A stretch of 64,000 nucleotides of DNA from Branchiostoma belcheri (lineage: Eukaryota > Chordata > Leptocardii > Amphioxiformes > Branchiostomatidae), in NCBI RefSeq assembly GCF_001625305.1, contig NW_017804242.1:6263304-6327303 (forward strand). The letters run 5' to 3'. The notes under the pieces are model-generated. The model had not been told where the DNA came from. It did no database searches and was given only the letters and a program-made list of their open reading frames with translations. Positions 35,589 to 55,000 of this stretch are shown here, piece after piece. Every line of letters begins with the position of its first letter. The stretch's first letter is position 1. The position numbers were made by a program, and so were the translations under genes.

Positions 35589-36774
35589 TCACCCCGTTCC
35601 GCGATGACCTTTCGCCCCGCCGCGGTCCCATGCTCCAGCGCGTTCACTCCTCCAAGCAGATGTCGTGAAGTTTTGCGACAGCTCTCTCTACTAGACTAGC
35701 TACCCTCATTGTCAGAAATACCAGAATTGTAGAAAACTTAACAATTTTCAATGCCACCGCCTGCTTGGAGATAAGAATCAGTGCAACCTTTTTATACCGA
35801 CAGAGTTTCAAAGTTTTTCTTTAGAGTAAGAAAAGCGCAAAAGCACATAATGTGCAAAACCAGAACGAAAATGCTTGAAGGTTGCACCGTGGAGTTATTG
35901 GTTGCACTATGCACTAGTCCCAATATAATCATAAACAATTCCGATCTCTCAAAGTCAAATGTATTATGATATTCCCATTTCTTCCCTAGAGCATGGGGGT
36001 TGCTACTTGCTAGAAAAAGTTACTTTGGCACAAAAATAGATAGGGAAAACTGTTGATGAATATTGTAATTAATAAATATAATTAGACAGGTAAAATGCTA
36101 CTTGAAAGGTTATGTTTGTAAATATTAGTAAATATTAATAATATTTTGTACAATTCTGTGTTCCCTAAAACTACGTGATTCAGCCTTTTTTTTACATAGT
36201 ACAAAAATGTATTATTAGGCTGCAATGTTGTTTTAGTTTTATGTCAATTTGCAAATAGACCATTTATGACTAGTTTACTAGTAAAATAATAAAAGTCATT
36301 CAAAAAGCAATGGCAAAGACACTAAACACGCCTCCCCGTCTCTTTTTGTGGTACAACCCAGCCATGACCTCTGACAATTTTCCCGGGAAAACGAAGGACG
36401 CTGATTGGCTAAAAATCAAACGTATCATAAAATGATCACAAGTAAATGCTTCTTCAGAAAAAGTATCCATCCCTTTTCTGCAAAATACAAGAATTTGTAT
36501 ACAAGTTCTATGCTTTTGAAAACCTACTTTGATTTATTTAATTGAACTATGATAAAATTGTTTTTCAAATCATTCTCAATTATAATTTCTACAAATCGTG
36601 AGTTAGCGGTTTGATGCGGTTAGCTCCGCCCCCGACACACGTGGGACGACCGATGGTGCACATCCTGATTCATTCATGTCAAAATTCTGACAAATATTTT
36701 CTGCATTTTCCGACAAGAAAACCGCCACCATAACTCCTCATCGCAACCTTAGCGAGGAGAGGGTGTCTTCGGGC
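35589..36774. promoter_or_regulatory. Shared divergent promoter region of AGPAT and ZMYND19
   Basis: The 1.2 kb between the two divergent starts holds a GC-box-like CTCCGCCCCC (about 36625-36634), an E-box CACGTG (36638-36643) about 130 bp before the ZMYND19 ATG, and a GATTGGC inverted CCAAT at about 36402. The AGPAT start itself sits in AAGATGGCGG, a YY1-type motif often found just downstream of transcription starts. No transposon was recognised here, unlike most of the window. Confidence 0.5.
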
Positions 36775-42574
<5,800 letters not shown>

Positions 42575-43220
42575 TAGTATAGAGAGACAGGTACAACACA
42601 AGTTAGTGAGGGGGTGGTCATGTAGCTGAGAGCTTACATGTGTAAAGTAAACAATTACTATAATGATATGACATATTTTACAGAGTTTTGTTGCATGAAA
42701 GTAGTCCCAAATTTGTTGGTCAATGTACAGAGATTCCATGACATTGTTTTATTTTTTGGCCTCTCTGCATGCCCACCCCCTCTCCTGTCAGTTTATATTG
42801 GTAGGTGCATCAGTACTTACTAAAGTATGATGAGGAGCTTCTATATTTGGTACTTACTAGAAAGAAGAGTAACTTTGTAGTGGCTTGACATTTCTGGAAA
42901 AGCATATCCAACTGTAACTGTTTTTGTACAAAGTGCAAACTGTATATGATTGTCCGCTTCTCATAAAAGTAAGTAGAATACTATTTTCTCCTTAATATGG
43001 TGCATGCGTATTCATATCATATCATATCATACATGTATGATACTAAGAAGTTATTCTATGAAACGTTTCCCTGTCGTAGTAGAAAGGGAAAATTTTGTAC
43101 TTGTTGGTACGTGTAAGAATTTTGTACCGTTTGGTTTTGTCGGGAGGGAAACTTAATGTTCTGAAGAAACATTTAGTCATGAGAATAGAACATTCCTTTC
43201 AAAAAAAGGCAGACCTAAAC

Positions 43221-43466
43221 CAGGGGTGCCAGAGTATACAGTGCAATTTTACGGAATACAGTGCAATTTTATGGAATGCAGTGCAATCGTACATGTATTA
43301 GTATACGGTGCAATTTCACTAGTAAACAGTGCAATGTTACTAGTAAAATTGCACTGTATACTAATGCGATTGTACTGTATTCCGTAAAATTGCACTGTAT
43401 TCCGTAAAATTGCACTGAATTCCGTAAAATTGCACTATACAAAACATGTATACTGTGGCACCCCTG
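43221..43466. mobile_element. hAT-type MITE with 5-bp target duplication, copy 2
   Basis: Ends CAGGGGTGCCAGAGTATACA and GTATACTGTGGCACCCCTG, flanked by TAAAC (43216-43220 and 43467-43471). Same family as 7955-8162. Confidence 0.82.
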
Positions 43467-43982
43467 TAAACTTCTCATGAAGAAGTACAACATACATTGT
43501 GATGTGGTCAAATATAGAACAATGCACAAAGTGCTATAAAGATTGACATACATGTACATGATTCAGAGTAAGTATTCTCCAGTATTCTTAGTAGTAGAAG
43601 CTGCCAGTTGTGATAAAAAGTTGTGTTATTTATCAAAGTTTATGCTTAGCTATGTTAGTTGAATACTTGAACATCTCAGTAATTATAAATAGTTGAAGAT
43701 AAAACTCACTGTTAGAGCACAGTTGTTGTGATAGAAAACCTAATATAATAATATTAGGGATGCACTTACTATCAGAGGTACAAACTTAATGTGTATGTTT
43801 CTCACACTTAACACATGTTTTAAGGAATTTAATTTCTTCTCATCACATATCCTGTCTTGTCATATGCATTTTTCTTTTGTAAGATTCACGAAAACAAAAT
43901 TGAAATTCTCTCCCGAGATTGGACGTATCTGAATATGTACATTCGCAACTTCCATGAAAGACCATTTACAAGGTTCGATGAT

Positions 43983-44353
43983 AAGGCCACACCAATTTAA
44001 TTTGTTGGTTCTTGGATTCGCATCTTTATTTTTTTCTGATTTGCAAAAATAAAAAAAAAGATTCTGGTCCTGAATCAACTAAAAAAAACGCTCATATTTT
44101 GCCCCCAAACAGTTGAGGAAAGTCCTTTTCTTCCTAGTTGTTACAGTTTTTCCATCTATCAATGCAGTGGTTTGATTAGAAGTTCAAAATTCATTGTTTA
44201 AACCCAGCCTTTTGTGTTGACTTCATGGCTTCTGTCATAGCATTTAGGGCTATAATAGGATGCCTAGACCTGTTTTTGTTTTTTTTGGCCCTGTCGCTTC
44301 ATACTTTCTCAGAAAAAAATCTGAGAACCGACAAATTAAATTGGTGTGGCCTA
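43983..44353. mobile_element. MITE family C, copy 3
   Basis: AAGGCCACACCAATTTAATT ... AAATTAAATTGGTGTGGCCTA; interior GATGCCTAGACCTGTTTTTG. Confidence 0.8.
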
Positions 44354-45004
44354 ATGAAAAAATGTGCAGTTGTTTGTACATACAAAGTTATTACTTAGAA
44401 ACAGTGTTTTGTACCTTATACTGTTAAAAGAATCGTATTGCATTCAACAACTTCAAGTCATACAATAGTTAAGTAGGGGGAAAATTGTTGGATCTGTTTA
44501 AAAGCGACAGAAGGCAGCTGAGGTTAAGGGATCGTCCCAAACTGTCAGGTTGTTTCTTTATAAAAAATTAGTTTTTTCAGAGGTACATTGTAAAGCTAAG
44601 GGATCATATCAAGAGGTCAGATTGTTTCCTTACAAACATTTTTTAACATTCATTCATTCCCTTAACACATACATGTTGTACATTGTACAACTGTACATTT
44701 TCTTTTCCCTTATGAAAACAAACTGTTTTATTTAAATGTAAAAAGTAAGTAGGGCCTCCATTCCGCAAAGCCAAACATTAGCACACAACATACCATCTTG
44801 TAAAGATTACCCCTAGAATAGAGTGATTTTTGTGGAAGAGAAAAATGAAACGCCACTGTATTACCTAGTGATGGTTTTCAGATATTATTTGTGTTACAGA
44901 TGTCTATTTATACTGTATGTGGAAACATATATTATGAAAATACCAATAGAATTTGAAGTTCAGCCAAACTATTTGTTGTCTGTTTATTATTTACCAGGAA
45001 GATA

Positions 45005-45390
45005 TAGTGTTTTAGGTTGGTTGGTTTGTCCATTGTTCGGCCTAGGCCCAAGAGATCCCGGGTTCGAATCCTGCCCAGTGTCACTGATCTTGCTCCCTTG
45101 GGAAAGGCACTTGACATGACTTTCCTCATTTCACTCAGGTGTAAATGAGTACCTAGCTTCGGCTAGGGACGTCCCTCGAATAGGACGTTAAATAGAGGTC
45201 TTGTGTTTCGGAGAGCCACTCCCCACGCACATCAAAGAACCCACCGCACTTATCGAAAAGAGTAGGGGACCTTCCCGGTGTGAGTGGTTCAAACCTTACA
45301 GTCCCGTCTCAGGTTTGACATCTTGAAGAGGAGATAGTCACCTGTTATGTTAATCCTTCCACAAAAGTGGTAAATCTTCATAAAATAAAA
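45005..45390 (+). mobile_element. tRNA-derived SINE, copy 1
   Basis: A B-box (GGGTTCGAATCCTGCC, about 45060) heads a body with ACCTAGCTTCGG, GGACGTCCCTCGAATAGGAC, AAAGAACCCACCGCACTTAT and CTTCCACAAAAGTGGTAA, ending in an ATAAAATAAAAT tail. Confidence 0.75.
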
Positions 45391-46059
45391 TTTTTACAAA
45401 ATATATGCTTTCTTAATTGCGGACACAATAGGTTGACAGTACATGGGTGGGTGAAGATTTACAGGCAGAATGACAGGTCAAAAGGTCAGGCAGGAATTGA
45501 GATGAGTTGAAAGTAGGTTGAGAGCACATGGGTGAAAGGAAGATTGACAGGAGGTAAAAAGGTCAGACACAGGAAATGAGGTGAATTTGAAGGTCACGAA
45601 AAACCCCTAGATACATGTACATTGTACTTCCTAGAAGTCTGAAATCTCCAATATCTTGTTTTTAAGAAGTGCTTGAAAAATCACTTAAACTAAAGGAATT
45701 TGTAGTGATGTACATGTACTATGTGGAAAGTTGGCAGGTGGTGTGAACTATTATTTTCTTGGAATATCAAAATTCTATTTCTAGACAGCAAAATTAATGG
45801 AAATTTTTACAATAATTGACTAGATGTGGGACCATAAAAGTATAGTGAACACAAAATGATTCCAACCAACAAAAGACATTTGTTTAACATCTATTTATTT
45901 GTATCTTGAGAGTACAACATTCAGTCATATTTCTTCTTAAGACCAATTTGAATAATATACAAGCATGAATTTTACAACTTTAAGTTTAACGTCTGTTTCA
46001 TGGTATCATATCAATGTAATATTTGCATAACATGTATCAATGTGAAGTTTTCACTTCTA

Positions 46060-46275
46060 GCTTGTGGTTAGGGTTGTTTATTCAGAATCCAAAGGTTAAG
46101 GGTTTGAATCCCTGGCAGACCCCACATTAAAGAACCCACCACATTTATCAAAAATAGCAGGGGTGAGGGTTCAAATCTTACAGTCTGGTCTCAGGGTTGA
46201 CATCTTGAAAAGTCTGTTTTGTCATTCCTTCCACAAATGTTGTAATATAAATCTCAATAAATGAAAATAAAACCA
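46060..46275 (+). mobile_element. tRNA-derived SINE, degenerate copy 2
   Basis: GGTTTGAATCCCTGGCAGAC, AAAGAACCCACCACATTTAT and CTTCCACAAATGTTGTAATA match the 45005 copy with an internal deletion. Confidence 0.65.
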
Positions 46276-47110
46276 ACAAAAAATTACATGTATTGTAACA
46301 TTATGTTCCAAAATGTTCCCTAGCATTTTAAGTAGTTCACACTTGTATTTTACAACTTTACTTACTACGATTGTACAAAAATACATTTGTAGTTGTCATA
46401 GAGTGGATATTTAGTTTTGTTAATTGCAAACTTCCTGGCAAACATCAAGAAAATTTTATCAGAAAAAAATACAAATATAGTGTAACATATATAATTATGT
46501 AACTGTATATATAGTAAACATGAATAGTAACCATTAAGTTTAACATTTTCAATCAAAATTAAACAGAATATCATCAAGCCAAAAGCCTCCACAGAAAAAT
46601 CCACTCATTCAAATAGTATGTTTACATATTTTTGTACAATCTCTCATATGTACATATTTTTCATTCTATTCTCCTAATATGAAAAATTAATTTAAAATAT
46701 GAAAAAAGTTTCAGATAAATAATTTGCCTTTGAAGAATCATTATAGAACAAACATTTTAAAATCTTTTTTAAACACTCACATCATATTATGTACAAAATA
46801 GACATCAGAAATGCTAGCACTTCTCAAAATATTCAAAAGGTAAAGGTAGACAAATTTGTACACACTCAAGCATAATTAATATTACAAATCAATGAATTGT
46901 ATTAAATCAATCAAAAGCAATTAGAAATTTCTCTATGCAATCACCCGTAATTGTTCCGAACCTGAAATACAATTAGTTTCTTTTTCTTTTAATTATTTTT
47001 TTACATTTTTCAATCAGTTGCTATTTCACACAGAAATCAAAGACTACACAATATGGGACAGAGAAGGAAATTGGGTAGTTGTCGCATGTACAGCACAGGC
47101 AAACAAGACA
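46276..47110. other. Gene-free AT-rich stretch
   Basis: Nothing recognisable between the SINE and the next MITE on either strand. Confidence 0.4.
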
Positions 47111-47503
47111 TTAGGCCACACCAGTTTAATTTGTTATTTCTCGGATTCGCCTCTTCATTTTTTTTCTGATTTGCAAGAAAAAAAAACAGATTCTGGTTCT
47201 GGTTTCTTCCTAGTATCTGTCAATTCAGCAGTTAAATTAAGAATTCAAAATATATTGTTTAAATCTTAACCCGAATATCCGAAAAAAGTATCAAGTACCC
47301 AGCCTTTTGTGTTGACATCATGGCTGGACCTATCGTACCAAAAAATGCTCTTATTTTGCCCAAAACAGTTGAAGAAAGTTCCTATCGTACCATTTGGGGC
47401 TAAACATAGAATGCCTAGACCTGTTTTTATTTTTTTTTGCCCTGTCACTTCATATTTTTTCTGAAAAAATCTGAGAGCCAACAAAATAAATTGGTGTGGC
47501 CTA
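47111..47503. mobile_element. MITE family C, copy 4
   Basis: TTAGGCCACACCAGTTTAAT ... AAAATAAATTGGTGTGGCCTA; interior contains an internal duplication of CTATCGTACC. Confidence 0.78.
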
Positions 47504-48034
47504 AGCTTGAATGCCAGACTGTTTCCAGGGCCAACACAGGCCAGCTTCTTGGCTCCAGGGCCAACATGCCCCCAAGGAAATATTCTACCTCAGCTAACCC
47601 TCAGTTAGGCCCTGAGTTAGAGGCCCTGGCAAAAGTCTGGCATCCATTTGCAAGCTCAGGACTAAAAAAAATACTTTTTTCTGCACACTTTGATAAATTG
47701 TGATATCAGGGACAATGGCCACACGACTTTAGATATATATATATATAAAATTCTTTAAAATATTTTCAAAAAATCAAAAATTGACCTACTACTAGTATGT
47801 GTACATGTATGACATCAATTTGTGCCATCAAAGCTAAAATAAAGTATTTTCCTGAAAGATAGAATTGCCTATAAACATATACATGTACATGTATGTACAC
47901 ATAGAATCGCCTGGACATTCAGTCTAATTTGACAAAGGTAAAAATCTTGGTAAAAATCAGACTTTTTTACACAAGGTGTTAAACTTAAAGAAGCCACCTG
48001 CACCTGGGCATTACAACCATCCCTCAACAAAGAT

Positions 48035-48560
48035 GGTAGTCAAGTTATGTCAGGTAATGAGATTAAGATTCTGTCATGTGATTGGTCAGTTTCAAACTTA
48101 TGGTAATAGTGGTACCACATTTCAAACCTTGCTATGATGATGAGATAGTGCCATGTGATTGGCCTATTTCAAACTGTCTTATGGCCAGAGTATTTCAAAT
48201 CACTTTATGGTAATGAGGAGATGATGCCACATGATTGGTCTGTTTCAAACCATCTTATTTGGTATATAAAATGTATTGGCTCATCAGATTGGAGCCTTCA
48301 AACCACATTATAATAATGTACAGAGAATCCCATAAGATTGGCCGGTTCAAACCATATTATGGTAAATGTGGTGCCACATGATTGGAGCATTTTAAACCAC
48401 ATTATGATAATGAGGGGATAATCCCATTTGATTGGCCTATTTCAAACCATCATATGGTAATTGTGGTGCCACATGATTGGAGCATTTCAATCCACATTAT
48501 GATAATGAGGGGATGATGCCATGCGATTGGCCTGTTTCAGACTGTTTCAAAGTCGTCATG
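48035..48560 (+). repeat. ~60-bp tandem repeat downstream of the FReD gene
   Basis: About eight units of the type GATGATGCCATGTGATTGGC, CTATTTCAAACCATCTTATG GTAAT. Each contains an ATTGG (inverted CCAAT) by virtue of the repeat. Confidence 0.8.
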
Positions 48561-48591
48561 AACAGTTTTGGCAATCACAAACAAGGCCAAA

Positions 48592-48795
48592 TGATAGCCT
48601 CCGTAGTAGGCTTATAGAACTTGGGGTTTGGTGGTCTCGGCTGTTTTCTGATTAGCCCAGTTCTAACGGGGGTTAAATTCAACCAGGCCGGCTATGTTGT
48701 CTATATGCAATCAGAAAATAGCACATGAAAGCTCCCAAAGACCACGAAGACCCCCAAAACCCCCAGTTTTTAACATGCTATGGAGGATAGCCAAA
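48592..48795. mobile_element. MITE family F, copy 1
   Basis: Left CCTCCGTAGTAGGCTTATAG and right CATGCTATGGAGGATAG form imperfect inverted ends; interior CAACCAGGCCGGCTATGTTG. It ends 5 bp from the FReD stop codon. A second copy is at 60835-61046. Confidence 0.65.
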
Positions 48796-48799
48796 TGAA

Positions 48800-49049
48800 T
48801 TAGGGTTGTTCTTTAGTCGGTTTGATCATCATGGTGAGGTCTTTCATTCGCATGAATGGGATTTGAAGGGAAGGATCGCCAGTCTGACTGGACTCCCACC
48901 ATCCAAAGGTGCTCTCATCGTTCCTGTCCACGGTGACGAACTGTCCGCCGTCGTTTTCCCGCAGCACGTCGCCATGTTCGCCCTCCAGAAACTCCCCGAG
49001 CTCCAGCCGGTAGCGGTCTGCCTCACTCCCCACCTTGAACGTGGAATAA
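48800..49049 (-). CDS. FReD gene terminal exon
   Basis: After acceptor TCTTCCAG the exon completes a His codon and reads YSTFKVGSEADRYRLELGEF, then GGQFVTVDRNDES, FGWWESS and MKDLTMMIKP, ending TAA at 48800-48802. The canonical Cys pair and the NLNGxY block between GGWW and the end of the domain are absent. Confidence 0.85.
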
Positions 49050-52000
49050 CTGGAAGAGTAGAAGACAGGTAGGAAGTTAAAGACCAAATGACACCAAAAC
49101 AAGTCTGTAAGGCCACACCAATTCAATTTCTTGGTTAACGAATTATGGATAGTGGAGCGGGCGGGCAAAAAAAATAAAAATAAAAACAGGCCTAGGCATC
49201 CTATTATGGCCCAAAATGGTACGATAAGAGCCATAACGTCAACACACCAGGCTGGTTCAAAATTCAAACAATGAATTTTGAACTTTTAATGATACCACTG
49301 CATTGAATCATGGAATAACTGTACCGACTAGGATGGAAAGGACTGTTTTTAACTGTTCAGGGCAAAATATGAGCATTTTGCAGTTGATTCTGAATGTTTA
49401 TTTTTATTTGCAAATCAGAAAAAAATGAAGCGGGCGAATCCGTTAACCAAGAAATTAAATTGGTGTGGCCTAAAATACATAAGATATACAAAAGTATACA
49501 TACAATATAGTCACTTGAAGTTGTTTTCAATCATGATGACTGAGAAATTGAGCTTGTAGCCTTCTAAAAGTGAATTTTTGGAGACTCTCTAGCTTCCCAA
49601 TCGCCCACCTCAGGCATATATCTCTATTTGCATCTCTGTGTATTATTTTAAAATTTGCATTTCTGTGCTTTTTCCTAAGCTGACATCACGGGGTAACATC
49701 AGGTCAGGAAAAAATATGGAAATGCAAATTAAAATAAAATGTAGAAATGCAAATCATCTGCCAGGACTGGCTTGTGCTGACTTTTCCAAGGTAGGGCATT
49801 AGAATTTCGAATGTAAGAGAACAATGCAATGCATTATTCATTGTAAATGTGTTTGTTGGCCATGCAGGTAATAATACATGTAGTTATCATTATAGTCAAC
49901 TTCAATTAGATATGGTCATACGTATATTTTGGTGTCATGAGCACTTTAAGATGTATTTCTGTACAGCCGGTATAACTGCCTTTCGGCGTAACACATCAGC
50001 TTCGTAGGCACGCGGCGCGGCGGCAGCTGGCTATATTACACCGATCGACTTGTTACACCTAACCCTTGAACTTTTAACTATAGACATTGTTTAAAGCTAT
50101 CTAATGCAATGGACAATGCCCCTACTGTACTTGGTGACAGCGAGTTCCACTCTGCGATAGTTCTAGTAAAGAATGAATTCTTGAACACCTCAATCCTTGG
50201 TTGATAACTCTGGTACTTGAAGGCATGGCTATTTCTTGTTCTCTTCTGGGCTGGTATTAGGTACTTAGTAGTTGGGGCGTCCACCAGTAGTACAGTACAT
50301 TTACAGTTTGTGAAAATCAATGTGCGTGCGGATGACATCCATAAAATTAAGTCGGTGTGGTCTAAGTACATAACGTTATAGGTCAACTCACTGAGCAGCC
50401 ACAGTCGGGTAGACTCCGTCCATGTTCCCGATGACCTTGAGCTCGTAGGTCGCCTGACGGGTGATGTTGTGGATGAGATCGTTCCCAAGCCAGAAGGACT
50501 CCCAACCGCCCTGCTTAAACCCCTTCTTGAAGTCATCCCACGAACGTTGGTAGAATTCCAAGTTGGGACTCTGGTAAACATAAACACAAGTTTTGTTTAT
50601 TTATTTATTTTTATTTGCACATACATATAAAACAAAAACAGTACAGAAGTAAATATAGTAATCGAACGAAACAGAATGTAAAACAGAATCAATGTGCTGG
50701 AGGAGGAAAAATGCCTCAGGGCTTATTCTTAATTGTCCTCCATTTCAATTAAAAGCATAATGATAATAATAACAATACCAATGATTAGGGTAAATAAACA
50801 ATAGATCTATATGAAAAATAGTAAGTAAACTCATTTCCCACGACAAAATCAGTTCTAGCCAGCGAATGTCTTTTGTCATTTTGTAAGGGACAAAAATTCT
50901 GCCCAATCTACTGTAAATCACTCTATATTCGCAGTAGCAAAATTTCAGAGTTTTAGAGCAACAGATTAATGAGTAAAGAGACTCTTTTTACACAACCAAG
51001 ATTTTATTCAGTTGAAGTTTCGGTGACCATCTGTCACCTTCCTCAGGGCAATTCTGACTGGTTCACATTGCACTGCAGCACAGGTCGCTGCTGTAGATGC
51101 ATTCCTAAACATACAATCTTCACATATCTACACAAATATGCATGATTACAGGGAAATGTATCTACAATGAATTAATATCTACCTTGCGGGCATGGATGAC
51201 AGTCCATCCACTGTCCTGATCCATCTTACAGTAGACCTCGTGCTTAGTGGGAGAGCCTCTGGGCTGGATATGCTGTGGTCCATCCTCTACAGAACCAGCC
51301 ATGTACCAGTCAGAACAGTCCTTTGGGTCTGTGGGGGACAAAACATAACAGTTACTTTGCTGTCGTGAAAGTTCATCTCAGAGCTCGAAATTAACTCCCA
51401 ATGGCCAGTCACCACTAAAATTTAGGCTGGGACTAATAAACTAAAAACTTAAGACACATTTTTTGGAAAATAGAAAAATTATCAACATCAGAATGTCAGC
51501 CCTAATTATTAGGCACACGTCCCAGCTTTTGGCTCTGAAAAAGTCACCATGAAATTCCTGTCTACTCTGCAATTTCAGTGCGCCAGGGAGTCAGAAAGTA
51601 TATATTAGCAAAATAAAGTTGACTTCAAGTTGAAGTCATACAATACTTCCCGAAAAACAGGTTGGGACAGTTCATCCTCACTTTGGGACAGTTGAAATCT
51701 ATTTTTGGGACAGTGCTGGGACAATAGGAAGAAAAGTTCATTTTGAAGCCTGCATCTGTGTTGACAGTTACACGTTTAAAGTAGCATGCATGTTGGGAGA
51801 GCAAAAAACAGCCGGAGTCGACTTGAACTCCCAATCTTTTAGCCAGAGGCAGGGTCACACACCACTTGTCTGAAGAAGGCTTGATTGAATTACCATAGTG
51901 AATCTCTGTCATGAAGTATGCTGGTATGGCAGGCACGGGTAGCATTGTAGCATGCAGAGGCACGGGAGAGGCCTTAGCGTCCGGAGTTGCTCTGGTCAGG

Positions 52001-55000
52001 CGCTTGGACATCTTGCCGCGGAGGATTTTGTCCAAGCTCATGGAGGCGTCCAGTGCTCCATGGACATCAGAGCCGATGACCGTGGTCTCCTCTTTGCCCG
52101 CTGGTTTTGCAGCAGATTCGAAATCCTGAACAAGACAACATTAAAGTCAGCAAAGTACATTTGTTGTATCCGGATAATTCATATCTTTTGGTTTCCCTTT
52201 TTTAATTCTCATAAATTTTGCTAATTTTGCTCAAAATTCACTGGTCATCTTCCTTCAATGAAAGGAAGAAAAATGATATCCAAGCCACAATAATAACATG
52301 CAAGATGACCAGTGAAATAGATAAAAAGACACTGAAAAACACAAAAGCATACCAGGTCACAACCCTGTCAATCAACTCAATATCCAATCTCTGCCCACTT
52401 ACTTTCAATTCTTGCTGTTTCAAACCATACAAACATACTAAACGAGTGCCACCCAAAACAATACTTCTGTCCCAGAAGTAATTACATAGATAAAACTTCA
52501 AAATCCTTACCTTCTGCATCTTAGCCAGGGCTGCCTTCTGCTGTTTTTTTTTTTCAAACCATACAAACATACTAAACCAGTGCCACCCAAAACAATACTT
52601 CTGTCCCAGAAGTAATTACATAGATAAACTTCAAAATCCTTACCTTCTGCATCTTAGCCAGGGCTGCCTTCTGCTTTGCCAGTTGAGCTTCCATCACCTT
52701 AAAGCGTCCGTCTGTCTTCTGCTGATACTTCTTTTGCTGCAAGAAGATTTTCCAAAACACAACTGTAAACTTTAAGGAAAATTCATTGCAAACAAGAGAT
52801 CAAAGACTTCAGACTTCTGGGAATATTTTTTTAGTTTTCGTGACCTTCAAGGTCACAGACCAAAGTGTTTTGGGTTTAGATGAATGTGTTAGAGCTGTGG
52901 ATGGGATTGTACATGTATGTTGTAATTTAGTCAGGTACATGTATTACACCACTATCCATATTGGTATGTGCTGGTTCACCCCTTCCAATTAAATGTGAAT
53001 GATTTGAAAGGAATAGACATTGTAAAAAACATTTTTTGCTCATTCACTTGTCAGGGCTCGAAATACTGGGTGCATATGCACCTTAGTGCACCCAAAATTG
53101 GAGCTGTGCACCCAATTTTTTTCTGTGGGTGCACTGGTGCACCCCAATATATTTGTAGTTATGTATCAAATGTATAATTGTATGCAGGGCATCTGTCGAA
53201 GTTTCTTATTGTACTTGTTTAAGATTTTGAAGTTGCATTTCAGATTCAAGCTCAGAAGAGGAGCACTAAGATCTGTAATTAGATTTTCTTTCATATGGTG
53301 CACCCAAAAAATTTTGTGCACCTAATGTTTTAGGTTGGGTGCACCAGTGCACCTATTCCCAAAAATGAATTTTGAGCCCTGATTGTCCACTACTTCAAAC
53401 AGATTCCATTTCCCCAAAGCCCACTACCCCCAGGCTGAAGTGAGGTAGCTAGGTCAGTATATCCCATGTATATTAACAATTTGTAATTTTGTCTACAGGT
53501 AACTTCCGATAGCCTGTAAGGTATCCGGTGGGGCCCCTTTCTGCAAATGTGCTCTGAGCAAAACAGGGATAGATCTAACGGTAACACATCGTTCAGCACC
53601 AAGGACAGAGCTATAGGAAGAGTTCCCTTGCAAGTTTTTGGCTTTGGTTTTTGTTGAATTTTTAATTATGTCTTGTCTACTTGTTTAGTAAAACTGGTCT
53701 GACGTTTTGTCACAACATTCCGGAAGAAAGTTTGGTGACTTAGTCAACTGTACGAGCTTTCAAATAATGTTACTACCCCCAGGCTGATATGAAGTATTTC
53801 AGGATATCCCATGCATATCAACAACTTGTAATTTTGTCTACAGGTTACTTCCGATAGCCCGTAAGGTATCCGGTTGGGCCCCTTTCTGCAAATGTACCCT
53901 GAGCATAACAGGGATAGGGGCAACAGTAGATCTAACAGTAACACATCGTTCAGCACCAAGGACAGGACTATAAGAAAGATTTCCTTGCAAGTTTTTGGCT
54001 TTGGTTTTTGCTGCGTTTTCAACCATGTCTTCCCAACTTGTTTAGTGAAACTGGGCTGACGTTTTGTCACAACATTCTGCAATAAAATTCATGTAACTTA
54101 GTTAATTGTACGATCTTTCAAATACTACCGCGAAAGACTGATATGAGATAGGTCATGCATACGATACATGTATACCAACAATTTTTAATTTTGTCTAAGG
54201 GTTACATACAAGAGTATAGAAGACTGCCCGTAAACTACCCGATGAGGCCCCTTTCTGCAACTGTGCCCTACGCATAACAGGGATAGTGGCAACCGTAGAC
54301 CTAACACATCATTCAGCACCAAGGACAGGGCTATAGGAAGGATTCACTTGCAAGTTTTAGGCTTTGGTTTTTGTTGAGTTTTCAACCATGTCTTCCCAAC
54401 TTGTTTAGTGAAACTGGACTGACGTTTTGTCACAACATTCTGCAATAAAAGTCATGTAACTTAGTTAATTGTACGATCTTTCAAATACTACCGCGAAAGA
54501 CTGATATGAGATAGGTCATGCATACGATACATGTATACCAACAATTTGTAATTTTGTCTAAGGGTTACATCTGATAGTATAGAAGACAGCCCGTAAACTA
54601 CCTATGAGGCCCTTTCTGCAACTGTGCCCTACGCATAACAGGGATAGTGCCAACCGTAGATCTAACATATAATTCAGCACCAAGGACAGGGCAACAGAAA
54701 GAATTCCCTCTCAAATATGTGGCTATGGTTTTTGTTGCTTTGCAACCATGTCTTCCCAACTTGTTTAGTGAAATTTGACTGACGTTTTGTCACAACATTC
54801 TACAATAAAAGTCAAGTAACTTAGTTAATTGTACGACCTTTCAATACTACCGCTAAAGGCTGATGTGGGGTAGGTCAGGATACATGTATGTTAACAATTT
54901 GTATTTTCGTCCACGGCTTACTTCTGATAGTACAGCCTGTAAACCACCATGGGGGCCCCTTTCTACAATTCTACCCTGAGCATAACAGGAATCATTCAGC

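Noticed and set aside
47437-47703. Possible exon with LGPELEALAKVWHPF
   Set aside because: No paired splice sites in phase with a neighbour and it starts inside a family C MITE.
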